64,000 bases of DNA from JAGNNV01 sp031392925 (lineage in GTDB: Bacteria > Acidobacteriota > Vicinamibacteria > Fen-336 > JAGNNV01): the NCBI GenBank assembly GCA_031392925.1, contig JANMVV010000378.1, positions 1 through 64,000 on the forward strand, given 5' to 3'. Under the pieces are notes generated by a model. The model saw nothing but the letters and a program-made list of their open reading frames with translations, did no database searches and was not told the origin of the DNA. Positions 51,344 to 60,105 of this stretch are shown here, piece after piece (within the stretch, counting starts at the first letter, position 1; each line of letters begins with the position of its first letter). Made by a program: the position numbers and the translations under genes.

Positions 51344-52522
51344 TTACCGGCGGTCGAGTTTGACCACGAGCTTCCTGCCTTCGGCGTCGACGTTGATCTC
51401 GGTCTCTTCGGTGCGGTAACCCGGGCGAACAACCTCGACGCGGTGACGGCCGAACGGAAGCTGGACCTGCGTCAACTGGGACGCCTTGCCGTGAAACTCA
51501 CCGTCGATGTAGACAGAGGCGTCGAGCGGAAGGATATCGAAGAGGATTTCGCCCCGGCCGGCCTGAGGCATCTGGATCACGGGCTGGTCGTTGCGCGGAG
51601 AATCGGGGGGCGCGGAATCGACCTCGCGGCCCGGTTCCGGGCGAGGGCGCGGCGGTTCATTTTGGAGAGTCGCGCGCGCGGGGTCGCGGCCTTGATCCAC
51701 TGGACGCGCGTATTCCTCGCCGATGGTCTCCCGGGTCTCACCCGTGCCCTTCACCATGTCCCAGCGAAGCTTGATCGTCTCTCCGCCGCCGGGGTAGACC
51801 GAGAAGGTATGCGACGCGTATCCCTCGAGCTTCAGGGTGATGTCGTGGCGACCGGGCGAAACGTTCAGACGCTGGAACATGCCGTCGAAATCATCCGCCA
51901 CGCCGGCGTAATAGCCGTCGACATAGACCCGGGTCTTGGCCGGATCGACCAAGGTTCGGATCTGCTCGCCGTCGTTCCCCTGGCGATACCCGCCGCCAGC
52001 CCCACCGCCGTAGTAGGGCGCAGGGGCGTAACCGTAATTGTCGCCATAACCGTAGCCATAGGCGCCATAACCATAGCCGTAGCCGTAGCCGAGGCCCCCC
52101 CCATAACCCGGGTAGCCCCAATAGGCATACGGACTGTAGTAATACGAGGAGTAGGGGTAGCCGTAATAAGCGCCATAGCCGTAATACGCGGGGCGGCCAT
52201 AGTGGTTGTACTCATTGCCGTAGGTGTCGCGATGGCCGGTGCCTGTCCCCGGCCGCGGCCGACGGCCCTCGGCTCCCGAAGAACTGTACCCGCCGCCCGA
52301 ACCGCCCTGACTTGGGGCGCCTCCGCCACTCCCGCCGCTCTGCGAGCCACCGCCACCTCCGCTGGCCTGCGAGCCCCCGCCACCCCCGGTATGCCGAGCG
52401 CCCTCGGAAGAGCCGCCGCCACCCCCACCGCCACGGGGGACGGCGTGATTATCGCCTTGCGAGAAGGCGGTCGCGGCAACCAGGACCAGGGGGACCATTC
52501 CGATGACTTTTAGTGTCTTCAT
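51344..52522 (-). CDS. Secreted Gly/Tyr-rich PEGA-domain protein
   Basis: A 392-residue exported protein. A signal peptide (about 1-21, ending AFS-QG) leads to a glycine/serine-rich stretch (about 30-90), then a tyrosine/glycine-rich low-complexity zone (about 105-165, with repeated GYGYG units). Two PEGA domains follow: about 185-245 (TRVYVDGYYAGVADDFDGMF, GRHDITLKLEGYASH) and about 320-390 (ASVYIDGEFHGKASQLTQV, GRHRVEVVRPGYRTEET). PEGA domains are surface modules. The start at ATG 52522 has GAGG 8 bases upstream. The zone could stick to surfaces or fibres. Confidence 0.85.
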   Translation of the reverse strand: MKTLKVIGMVPLVLVAATAFSQGDNHAVPRGGGGGGGSSEGARHTGGGGGSQASGGGGGSQSGGSGGGAPSQGGSGGGYSSSGAEGRRPRPGTGTGHRDTYGNEYNHYGRPAYYGYGAYYGYPYSSYYYSPYAYWGYPGYGGGLGYGYGYGYGAYGYGYGDNYGYAPAPYYGGGAGGGYRQGNDGEQIRTLVDPAKTRVYVDGYYAGVADDFDGMFQRLNVSPGRHDITLKLEGYASHTFSVYPGGGETIKLRWDMVKGTGETRETIGEEYARPVDQGRDPARATLQNEPPRPRPEPGREVDSAPPDSPRNDQPVIQMPQAGRGEILFDILPLDASVYIDGEFHGKASQLTQVQLPFGRHRVEVVRPGYRTEETEINVDAEGRKLVVKLDRR

Positions 52523-52912
52523 GGGTTGAAACCTCATCGGCAGGCTCCGGAAGAGACCCTGCCGTCCTTGAACCGAAGCAAACCGTGTGCCCAGGCCCAA
52601 CCCCCGGAAGGGCGCCTGGGGGAGCCGCGTTTGTCCCGCCCCGATGACAAGATGGCGAAACCGAGGACACCGGCGGTCAAGTCTGCGTGGTGACGGGATC
52701 TCCGGGTCGAATCACCCGTGGGATGAGGACGCGGGCGTTCATCCGGCCGCGCCCGGGGTGGATTTTCGCGGGCCCGGCTTCCTCAGGGTCTTGGTCCATC
52801 TTCATGAGCGAACGTAAGATAACGCGCTCGGAACTTAAGCGCGGCACGTTCCGTATTCATACTGATGGACGACAGGCGGGTCCCGTCCACGGCCGGCAAT
52901 TCTGGAGGGTTC
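52523..52912. other. 390-base divergent intergenic region
   Basis: No convincing gene lies here; the open frames are Arg/Pro-rich shadows. It holds a hairpin (CCCAGGC at 52590-52596 with GCCTGGG at 52614-52620), which would be in the leader of the PEGA message, and a promoter-like block near 52830-52859 for the exporter operon. It likely controls both directions. Confidence 0.6.
52830..52859 (+). promoter_or_regulatory. Candidate promoter of the MacA-type exporter operon
   Basis: GGAACTT (52830-52836) equals the -35 box of extracytoplasmic (SigE-like) sigma factors; sixteen bases later is GTATTCA, a loose -10 match. Read as a house-keeping promoter it is also possible (TATTCA at 52854-52859). 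It lies about 55 bases before the first gene. Pattern match only. Confidence 0.25.
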
Positions 52913-54211
52913 ATGTCGAAGGGCAAGAAAATCGCGCTGTTTATCGGGGCGCTCGTGGTGATCGGCGGCGTGATCGCCGGAAGTGTGGCCCGGGCCAGCG
53001 GGAAGAAGATCGAAGTTCAGACCGGCAAGGTCGGCAAGAAGGACCTGGTCTCCAAGGTATCCGCTTCTGGAGAGATCCGGCCCAAGAAGTTCGTCAACGT
53101 TTCCTCCGACGTGGCCGGCCGGATCGTGCGTCTCCTGATCAAGGAAGGCGACCGGGTGAAGCGCGGCCAGATCCTGGCCAGGATCGACGCCAAGCGCTAC
53201 GAGGAAGGCGCGCGGCAGTCCGAAGCCAGCCTCGGAGCGTCGCGGTCCGATCTCGATCGTTCGCTCGCCGACCTCGAACTGAGCCGGCAGGCGCTCGAGC
53301 GCCAGAAGAGAATGCACGCCGACAAGCTCATCGCCGATCAGGCCCTGGAGCAGGCCGAGTCGGAGTTCAAGATGAAGCAGGCCGCGGTCGAGTCGCAGCG
53401 CAAGCGCATTGCCCAGCAGGCCGCGGTAGTGGCCACCACCCAGGACGACCTCGGCAAGACCATTGTCGTGGCGCCCATGGACGGCGTGGTCACCAGCCTC
53501 CAGAAGGAAGAGGGCGAGACCGTCATCGGCGCTCAGAGCTTCTCTCCGACCGTCATCTGCATCGTCGCGGACCTCTCGGTCATGGAGGTCGAGATTCTGG
53601 TCGACGAAACCGACATCCGGAACCTGGCTCTGGGCCAGACCGCCGAGGTGCGGGTGGACGCCCTCGAGGGCTCGATCATCAAGGGCGAAGTTACGGAAAT
53701 CGGCTCTTCGGCGATCCCGCGCGGCGCCGCCGCAGCCACCGGTTCGAACGTGAACAATTCCAACCAGGCGAAGGATTTCAAGGTCACGGTCACGCTGAAG
53801 GATCCGCCCGCCACGCTCCGCCCGGGATTGAACGCGACCGCCGATGTGATCACCGCCCGCCGCGAAGGCGTGACCGCGGCGCCTATCCAGGCCGTCGTGG
53901 TTCGACAGGTCGACAAGGACGGCAAGGTGGTGGATCCGGCGATCGGCCAGGCCGGCGCCGGCGATTCCGCGAACACCCCCACCCGCACCGCGAAGCTCGA
54001 AGAGAAGGAAGGCGTCTTCGTGATCCAGGCCGGCAAGGCGGTCTTCAAGGCGGTGAAGACCGGAATCGTGGGGGACACCGACATCGAAATCACCGACGGC
54101 GTGAAGGACGGCGAGGAAATCGTGATCGGCTCGTATCGAACCCTGCGGACCCTGCGCAACGATGCGCAGCTCAAGTTCGAGGAACAGACGAAAAGCAAGG
54201 CGGCCAAGTGA
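52913..54211 (+). CDS. MacA/HlyD-type periplasmic adaptor of an ABC exporter
   Basis: A 432-residue adaptor. A single membrane helix (about 6-25, KIALFIGALVVIGGVIAG) anchors it; then come the lipoyl/barrel-sandwich halves (SASGEIRPKKFVNVSSDVAG, GRIVRLLIKEGDRVKRGQIL) and the long coiled coil (about 85-185, with LSRQALERQKRMHADKLIAD). The second half includes a beta-barrel and membrane-proximal domain (VEILVDETDIRNLALGQTA). The adaptor links the inner-membrane transporter to an outer-membrane channel. A TGGAGGG ribosome site precedes the ATG at 52913. It overlaps the ATPase gene by 4 bases (GTGA). Confidence 0.92.
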   Translation: MSKGKKIALFIGALVVIGGVIAGSVARASGKKIEVQTGKVGKKDLVSKVSASGEIRPKKFVNVSSDVAGRIVRLLIKEGDRVKRGQILARIDAKRYEEGARQSEASLGASRSDLDRSLADLELSRQALERQKRMHADKLIADQALEQAESEFKMKQAAVESQRKRIAQQAAVVATTQDDLGKTIVVAPMDGVVTSLQKEEGETVIGAQSFSPTVICIVADLSVMEVEILVDETDIRNLALGQTAEVRVDALEGSIIKGEVTEIGSSAIPRGAAAATGSNVNNSNQAKDFKVTVTLKDPPATLRPGLNATADVITARREGVTAAPIQAVVVRQVDKDGKVVDPAIGQAGAGDSANTPTRTAKLEEKEGVFVIQAGKAVFKAVKTGIVGDTDIEITDGVKDGEEIVIGSYRTLRTLRNDAQLKFEEQTKSKAAK

Positions 54212-54921
54212 GCGAGACGAGCGAAGCCTCATCGATCATCCGCTGCGTCGACCTCTGGCGCACGTATCAGATGGGAGAAGAGACGATCCACGCCCTGCGG
54301 GGAGTGTCCTTCGAGATTCAGCCCAACGAGTACCTCGCCATCATGGGCCCGTCGGGCTCGGGCAAATCGACGCTCATGAACCTCATCGGATGCCTCGACA
54401 CGCCGTCGCAGGGGGAGTACTACCTGCGGAACCAGCTCGTGTCCAAGATGAGCGACGACGCCCTCGCCGAGGTGCGTAACAAGGACATCGGCTTCGTCTT
54501 CCAGACCTTCAACCTGCTCCCTCGAGCTTCCGCTCTGGAGAACGTCGAACTTCCCCTGGTCTACGCGGGCATTTCGAAGAGCAAGCGGATGGATCGGGCC
54601 CGCGAGGCGCTCGAGAAGGTCGAACTTGGAACGCGCATGAGCCACAAGCCGAACGAGCTCTCGGGCGGCCAGCGGCAGCGCGTCGCCATCGCCCGGGCCC
54701 TGGTGATGGGCCCGGCGATTCTGCTCGCCGACGAGCCCACGGGAAACCTGGACTCGACCACCGGCGAGGAGATCATGCGGCTCTTCGAGCGGCTCCATGA
54801 GGCGGGGAACACGATCATCCTGGTCACGCACGAACGTGATATCGCCGAACACGCGCATCGGGTCATCATGATCCGCGATGGCAAGATTGCCAGCGACGAA
54901 TTGAGTCCGAAGAAGGCTTGA
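54208..54921 (+). CDS. ABC exporter ATPase (MacB/LolD type)
   Basis: A 237-residue ATPase. Walker A GPSGSGKST, Q-loop GFVFQTFNLLPRASALENV, signature LSGGQRQRVAIARALV, Walker B ILLADEPTGNLDS, and H-loop VTHERDIAEHA. It belongs to the MacB/LolD/FtsE-like branch with FtsX-type permease partners. It starts with GTG at 54208, overlapping the adaptor stop. It is separate from the permeases, unlike MacB proper where the two are fused. Confidence 0.93.
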   Translation: MSETSEASSIIRCVDLWRTYQMGEETIHALRGVSFEIQPNEYLAIMGPSGSGKSTLMNLIGCLDTPSQGEYYLRNQLVSKMSDDALAEVRNKDIGFVFQTFNLLPRASALENVELPLVYAGISKSKRMDRAREALEKVELGTRMSHKPNELSGGQRQRVAIARALVMGPAILLADEPTGNLDSTTGEEIMRLFERLHEAGNTIILVTHERDIAEHAHRVIMIRDGKIASDELSPKKA

Positions 54922-54961
54922 GGCGGGTAGCCTCCCGTCCCCTTCGTCAAGGAGCGCACTG

Positions 54962-56203
54962 ATGCCGTTTCATGAAGCGATCAGTATTGCCATTGCCTCG
55001 GTGAAGGCGAACAAATTGCGGTCGGTGCTCACCATCCTGGGCGTGGTGATCGGCATTGCCTCGGTGATCGCGGTGGTGGCCATCACGGACGGGCTCGACC
55101 GGTACATGGCCGACAAGGTCCTCGCCCTCGGAACCAAGAGCTTCACCATTCAGAAATTCCCCAACGTCATCGTTTCCTTCGACCAGTTCCGGGAGTTCAA
55201 CAAGCGCAAGGATCTCGTTCTGCGCGACATCGATCTGGTCAAGGAAGCCTGCACGCTTTGCTCGGAAGTCGGAGGCGTGCTGGCAACCGGCCGGACGGTG
55301 AAGTACGGATCAGTCCGCCACGAAGGCGTTCAGGTCATGGGCATCACCGAGAACTACTCCCGCATCGGCGCGATTCGAAATCTGCTGGTGGGCCGGCACC
55401 TGATCAACGACGATATCGACTCCGCCCGACCGGTCGCGGTCATAGGAACGGATGTGATGGAGGCGTTCTTTCCGAATGCCGAACCTCTGGGCAAGGAGAT
55501 CATCATCGATGGAAACCGCCTGCGCGTGGTGGGCGTCGGAGAAAAGAAGGGCAAGGTCTTCGGTCAGAGCCAGGACGACTTCGTCTGGACGCCCATTACC
55601 GCGTTCCGGAAAGCATTTGGATCAAGACGGTCGGTGACCATTCAGGTCGAGGCTCAATCGATGGCGGTCTTCGAACAGGCTCAGGATCAGGCCCGGCTCG
55701 CCCTGCGCAATCGTCGCCACCTCGAGTACACCCAACCCGACGATTTCAGCATCGAGACCGGGGAGAGCATCATGGATCTTTGGAACAGCGCCACCCAGGG
55801 AATCTACGTGGTGACCCTGGTGGTCACCGGGATCAGTCTGCTGGTCGGAGGTGTGGTGGTGATGAACATCATGCTGGTCTCGGTCACCGAACGCATCAAG
55901 GAGATCGGCGTTCGCAAAGCGCTGGGCGCGCGTCGCGGCGACATCCAGAAGCAGTTCATCGTCGAATCGGTTCTTCTCACCGGAATCGGAGGCGTCCTGG
56001 GCGTGCTGGGGGCCGCGATCTTCTCGTTCTTCGTGGGCAAGCTGATGTCGGGCATCGTGGGTGACGAATTCTCCGCGCCCGTGCAGTTGTGGGCGGTCCT
56101 GGTGGCCGTGGTGTCGTCCACCGTGGTCGGTCTGGTGGCAGGGATCTATCCGGCCGCGCGGGCGGCCGCTCTCGATCCCGTGGTCGCCCTGAGGAGCGAG
56201 TAA
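54962..56203 (+). CDS. MacB-like ABC permease, subunit 1
   Basis: A 413-residue FtsX/MacB-family permease. One helix near the N-terminus (VLTILGVVIGIASVIAVVAI), then a large periplasmic core domain (about 45-280), then three helices (IYVVTLVVTGISLLVGGVVV, IGGVLGVLGAAIFSFF, LWAVLVAVVSSTVVGLVAGI). The motif VMNIMLVSVTERIKEIGVRK marks the family coupling helix. It should pair with the next gene to form a two-part transporter. The 40 bases before it hold an AAGGAG ribosome site. Confidence 0.92.
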   Translation: MPFHEAISIAIASVKANKLRSVLTILGVVIGIASVIAVVAITDGLDRYMADKVLALGTKSFTIQKFPNVIVSFDQFREFNKRKDLVLRDIDLVKEACTLCSEVGGVLATGRTVKYGSVRHEGVQVMGITENYSRIGAIRNLLVGRHLINDDIDSARPVAVIGTDVMEAFFPNAEPLGKEIIIDGNRLRVVGVGEKKGKVFGQSQDDFVWTPITAFRKAFGSRRSVTIQVEAQSMAVFEQAQDQARLALRNRRHLEYTQPDDFSIETGESIMDLWNSATQGIYVVTLVVTGISLLVGGVVVMNIMLVSVTERIKEIGVRKALGARRGDIQKQFIVESVLLTGIGGVLGVLGAAIFSFFVGKLMSGIVGDEFSAPVQLWAVLVAVVSSTVVGLVAGIYPAARAAALDPVVALRSE

Positions 56204-56205
56204 CC

Positions 56206-57456
56206 ATGGCCCGGAAAGGTTCAATCCGCATCGCCCTGTTCGGCTTGTGGGAGGCCGTCAAGATGGGCCTGTCCTCCCTCGTTTCCTACAAGATGCGCGC
56301 CTCGCTCACCATCCTTGGCGTCGTCATGGGCATCATGACCGTGTCCGTGGTGTCCTCCATCATCGCCGGCCTGAACAACTCTCTCTCCTCCCAGCTCAAC
56401 AAGCTGGGATCGGCCTTCATCCTGGTCCGACCCTTCCAGCCCGGGGAAAGTGTCCCGGCGGAGGAGCGTCGAAGGCGCAAACTCCTGTCCGACGACGAGG
56501 TCAAGGCCATCCGCGAGCTGTCCTACGTGTCCCAGATCAGCCCGCTCGAGTTCGTGCGCGCCGACATGATCAAGTACAAGGAATTCCGGATCAACTCCGC
56601 GCAGGTGTTCGGAACCACCCCCGACTACGAGGGGGTGCACAACGTCTTCGTCGAGAAAGGGCGGTTCTTCAACGAGAGCGAGACTTCGCGCTCCGCCCCC
56701 GTGGTCGTGATCGGACCCGCGATCGTGGATGCGGTCTTCCCGGGACTCGACCCTCTCGACAAGGAACTGTCCATCGACGGGAGGAAGTTCCGGGTGATCG
56801 GCGTGACCGAGCGACAGGGGAAATTCCTGTTCATCGACCGGGACAATTTCATTCTCGCGCCCCTCAAGAGTCTTCCCCCCGCGAACTTCATGGGGCTCCA
56901 GGGCTACGCGGCGGACATCAAGGCGGTGTCGCCCGAACGCCTCGCCCAGGCCGAGGAACAGATTCGCGAGACCTTGCGGCGAAAGCGCCGTCTGAAATTC
57001 TTCGCGAAGGACACCTTCGCGGTCTTCACCCAGGACGCGATCACCGACCTCTACAACCAGATCACGGGCGGGATCTATCTGGTTATGATCGCCATCTCGT
57101 CGATTGGCCTGGTGGTAGGCGGGGTGGGGGTCATGAATATCATGCTGGTCTCCGTCACCGAGCGAACGCGGGAGATCGGCATTCGCAAGGCGCTCGGAGC
57201 CAAGAGACGCGACATCCTCTGGCAGTTCCTGACCGAAGCCATGACCCTCACCGGCGTGGGCGGGATCCTCGGCATCTTTATCGGCGGCGGCTTCGCGGCC
57301 ATCGTGAACGCACTATCTCCCTTCCCGGCGGCCTTCCAGCCCCAGTGGGTGGGAGCGGCGTTCGTATCTTCGCTGGTGGTCGGTTTGTTCTTCGGCTTGT
57401 GGCCCGCCCTCAAGGCGGCGAAGCTCGATCCCATCGACGCCCTCAGATACGAGTAG
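56206..57456 (+). CDS. MacB-like ABC permease, subunit 2
   Basis: A 416-residue paralogue of the preceding permease, with the same layout: helix LTILGVVMGIMTVSVVSSII, periplasmic core, then three helices (YLVMIAISSIGLVVGGVGVM, VGGILGIFIGGGFAAIV, VGAAFVSSLVVGLFFGLWPA). The coupling motif is VMNIMLVSVTERTREIGIRK. The cores of the two have diverged, so the exporter is probably a heterodimer. GAGGAGCG (56191-56198) is the ribosome site. Exported substrate unknown (for MacAB: macrolides, peptides, toxins). Confidence 0.92.
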   Translation: MARKGSIRIALFGLWEAVKMGLSSLVSYKMRASLTILGVVMGIMTVSVVSSIIAGLNNSLSSQLNKLGSAFILVRPFQPGESVPAEERRRRKLLSDDEVKAIRELSYVSQISPLEFVRADMIKYKEFRINSAQVFGTTPDYEGVHNVFVEKGRFFNESETSRSAPVVVIGPAIVDAVFPGLDPLDKELSIDGRKFRVIGVTERQGKFLFIDRDNFILAPLKSLPPANFMGLQGYAADIKAVSPERLAQAEEQIRETLRRKRRLKFFAKDTFAVFTQDAITDLYNQITGGIYLVMIAISSIGLVVGGVGVMNIMLVSVTERTREIGIRKALGAKRRDILWQFLTEAMTLTGVGGILGIFIGGGFAAIVNALSPFPAAFQPQWVGAAFVSSLVVGLFFGLWPALKAAKLDPIDALRYE

Positions 57457-57478
57457 ATTCAGCCGCGAGGAGACCCTC

Positions 57479-58228
57479 GTGACCGAAACTCCAGCCCCCC
57501 CCGCTGTTCCACCCGCGGACTCCGGTTCGTTCCTCGGCAATCTGTTCAACCTCTACTTCGAGCCCACGGAGACCTTTTCGAAGATCTTCGTCCGGCCGCG
57601 GGTCTGGATGGCCATCGTTCTTCAGATCGCAATGGGCGTGCTCTTCACCTCCGTCTGGCTGGAGAAGATGGATGCCCGGGAGTTCATGAAGGCGCAGATG
57701 GAGCAGAACTCGCGGATCCAGCAGATGCCCGCCGAACAGGTGGAGCAGATCATCAACACCCAGGCGCGATTCATGCGGACCTGGGGACGCATCGCTCCCT
57801 TCTTCGTGCCCGTGGTGATGGACCTCGTCCTCGCCGGGATCTTCATGTTCATCTTCCGGTTCTTCATGGCCGCGGATGTGTCGTTCATGCGATCGCTCGC
57901 CACGGTGGCCTGGACCTTCGCGGCCCTCGGCCTTCTCCAGACCCCGATCATGCTGCTGGTCTTCTGGCTGAAAGGCGACTGGAATGTCGATCCCAACCAG
58001 ATCATCCAGGCGAACCCGACGATCTTCTTCGAACCCGGCAGCACGTCCCGATGGATCTGGAGCCTGCTCTCGAGCTTCGATCTCTTCTCGCTGTGGACCC
58101 TCTTCCTGTTCGCCACCGGCTTCGCGGTCGCGGGAAAGCGCGGTTTGAGCACCGGCCTGTGGGGCATCGCTATCCCGTGGGTTGTCTACCTTGCGGTCAA
58201 GGTGGGCTTCATCCTGATGTTCGGCTAG
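57479..58228 (+). CDS. YIP1-family membrane protein
   Basis: A 249-residue protein with a GTG start. The first 25 residues are Pro/Ala-rich, followed by FNLYFEPTETFSKIFVRP and VWMAIVLQIAMGVLF, the usual start of YIP1-domain proteins (five helices). Helices occur at about 42-58, 108-128, 138-160, 195-215 and 225-248. The role of bacterial YIP1 proteins is not clear; those in Acidobacteriota often sit next to ABC exporters. It lies 22 bases behind the permease gene, so it may be part of the same operon. Confidence 0.82.
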   Translation: MTETPAPPAVPPADSGSFLGNLFNLYFEPTETFSKIFVRPRVWMAIVLQIAMGVLFTSVWLEKMDAREFMKAQMEQNSRIQQMPAEQVEQIINTQARFMRTWGRIAPFFVPVVMDLVLAGIFMFIFRFFMAADVSFMRSLATVAWTFAALGLLQTPIMLLVFWLKGDWNVDPNQIIQANPTIFFEPGSTSRWIWSLLSSFDLFSLWTLFLFATGFAVAGKRGLSTGLWGIAIPWVVYLAVKVGFILMFG

Positions 58229-58254
58229 CAAGCCGAAGGTAACCTTGCGGTTCC

Positions 58255-60105
58255 ATGTGCGGAATCGCGGGTGTCGTCGAAGCGGAGGGCGCTCCTTCGC
58301 GTGAGCTTCTGGAGCGGATGGGGCAGGCCATCGCCCATCGCGGCCCCGATGACGGACGCGTGGAAGTCTTCGGACGCGCCGGCTTCTCGTTCCGGCGGCT
58401 CTCCATCATCGACGTCGCGGGCGGCGCTCAGCCCATCTCCAACGAGACCGGCCGGATCCACGTCATGGCGAACGGCGAGATCTACAACTATCTCGATCTA
58501 CGCCGCGAACTCGAGTTGCTGGGGCATCGCTTCAAGACCCACTCCGACGTGGAAACCATCGTCCATGGCTACGAGCAGTGGGGCGACGAAGTGCCGAAAC
58601 ACCTCCATGGCATGTTCGCCTTCGCCATCTGGGACGAAGATCGGCAGCGCCTGCTGCTCGGGCGCGATCGGCTGGGCAAGAAGCCCCTCGTCTACGCGGA
58701 ATCACAGGGCAGGATCACGTTTGGCAGTGAATTCTCAGCGGTGCTCGCGGACCAGCGGGTTTCGCGCGACGTGGACCGGCTCGCGATCCACGACTACCTG
58801 ACCTATCAGTACGTCCCCGCTCCGGCCTCAGGGTTCAAAGCGATACGGAAACTGCCCCCCGCGCATGTCCTGGTCTTCGAGGGCGGCTCCGCGAAGCTCT
58901 CTCGCTACTGGCAGCCGAGCTGCACGCCGCGGCTCGACCTCACCATGGAGGACGCGGTCGCGGAGACGGAGCGGCGCCTCAAGGAAGCGGTGCGCAAGCG
59001 CCTCATGAGCGAAGTTCCCCTGGGCGCCTTTCTCTCCGGCGGCGTCGATTCTTCGCTCATCGTGGCCCTGATGTCCGAGTTCACGAAGGTGAAGACCTTC
59101 TCCATCGGCTTCGAGGAGAGCGGCTTCAACGAACTCCCGCACGCCCGCGCGGTGGCGGAGCGATACGCGACCGACCATCACGAGTTCGTGGTGAAGGCGA
59201 ATGCCGCGGAGGTTCTGCCGAAACTCGTGCGGCATTACGGCGAGCCCTACGCGGATTCCTCCGCCCTGCCTTCCTACTACCTCGCGAAACTCACGCGCGA
59301 GCACGTCACCGTGGCCTTGAATGGCGACGGGGGCGACGAGTTCTTCGCGGGCTACGACCGGTATCGGGCCCTTCAGTATTTTAAGCTGGCGCGAATCCTG
59401 ATGCCGCTGGCTCCGGTGGCGCGAGCGTTGTCTCAGTGGCGCGCCCTGCCTCTCCGCGCCCGGCGCGCCTTCGCCGGCGCCGGCCACGATCCCCGCGAGG
59501 CCTATGCGAGGATCATGTCCTACTTCTCGCCGGAGCAGAAGTGTTTCATCTATTCGGACGAGATGCGGAGTCAGGTCAATGCAGTGGATTCGTTCCAGTG
59601 GACTTATGGGTTCATGAAAGAGTGCGGGGAGCCGATCGGCGTCCGCCTGCTTCAATACAGCGATGCCATGACGTACCTTCCCGGAGACATTCTCACCAAA
59701 GTCGATATCGCCACCATGGCCAACTCTCTCGAGGGACGCTCGCCGCTCCTCGACCACGAGCTTGTCGAGTGGGCGCTGCGACTGCCGGATGCGGTCGGCG
59801 CAAACCAGTCCCAAGGCAAACTCGTCCTCAAAGCCCTGGCTCGAAAGCACCTGCCCGCGTCGGTTATCGATAGACCCAAGATGGGTTTCGGGATTCCGAT
59901 CAACCACTGGTTCGGGGGTGAACTCCAACCGATGGTCCGCGACATTCTTCTCTCTCAACGGGCTCGCGAACGGGGACTCTTCAACCCCGCGGCGGTGGAG
60001 CGGTTGATCTCGGATCATGTTTCGGGCCGCGAGGTCCACGGCTACCGACTCTGGGCCCTGCTGTGTCTGGAGCTGTGGTTTTGCGAGGTGGTGGATGGTC
60101 GGTAA
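58255..60105 (+). CDS. asnB: Asparagine synthase (glutamine-hydrolysing), surface-glycan type
   Basis: A 616-residue class II amidotransferase. The N-terminal nucleophile is Cys2 (MCGIAGVVEA), then RGPDDG and MANGEIYNYLDLR. The synthase half has LSGGVDSSLIVALMSE (ATP-pyrophosphatase loop), SIGFEESGFNELPHA and SPLLDHELVEWALRLPD. Such enzymes often amidate sugars or proteins in polysaccharide and exosortase-linked clusters rather than make free asparagine. The downstream genes support this. A true asparagine synthetase remains possible. Confidence 0.9.
   Translation: MCGIAGVVEAEGAPSRELLERMGQAIAHRGPDDGRVEVFGRAGFSFRRLSIIDVAGGAQPISNETGRIHVMANGEIYNYLDLRRELELLGHRFKTHSDVETIVHGYEQWGDEVPKHLHGMFAFAIWDEDRQRLLLGRDRLGKKPLVYAESQGRITFGSEFSAVLADQRVSRDVDRLAIHDYLTYQYVPAPASGFKAIRKLPPAHVLVFEGGSAKLSRYWQPSCTPRLDLTMEDAVAETERRLKEAVRKRLMSEVPLGAFLSGGVDSSLIVALMSEFTKVKTFSIGFEESGFNELPHARAVAERYATDHHEFVVKANAAEVLPKLVRHYGEPYADSSALPSYYLAKLTREHVTVALNGDGGDEFFAGYDRYRALQYFKLARILMPLAPVARALSQWRALPLRARRAFAGAGHDPREAYARIMSYFSPEQKCFIYSDEMRSQVNAVDSFQWTYGFMKECGEPIGVRLLQYSDAMTYLPGDILTKVDIATMANSLEGRSPLLDHELVEWALRLPDAVGANQSQGKLVLKALARKHLPASVIDRPKMGFGIPINHWFGGELQPMVRDILLSQRARERGLFNPAAVERLISDHVSGREVHGYRLWALLCLELWFCEVVDGR

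Noticed and set aside
52000..52450. Short tandem-repeat-like DNA that could be taken for a repeat array
   Set aside because: It is the Gly/Tyr codon run of the PEGA protein; the frame is open and the units are not separated by unique spacers, so it is not a CRISPR array.
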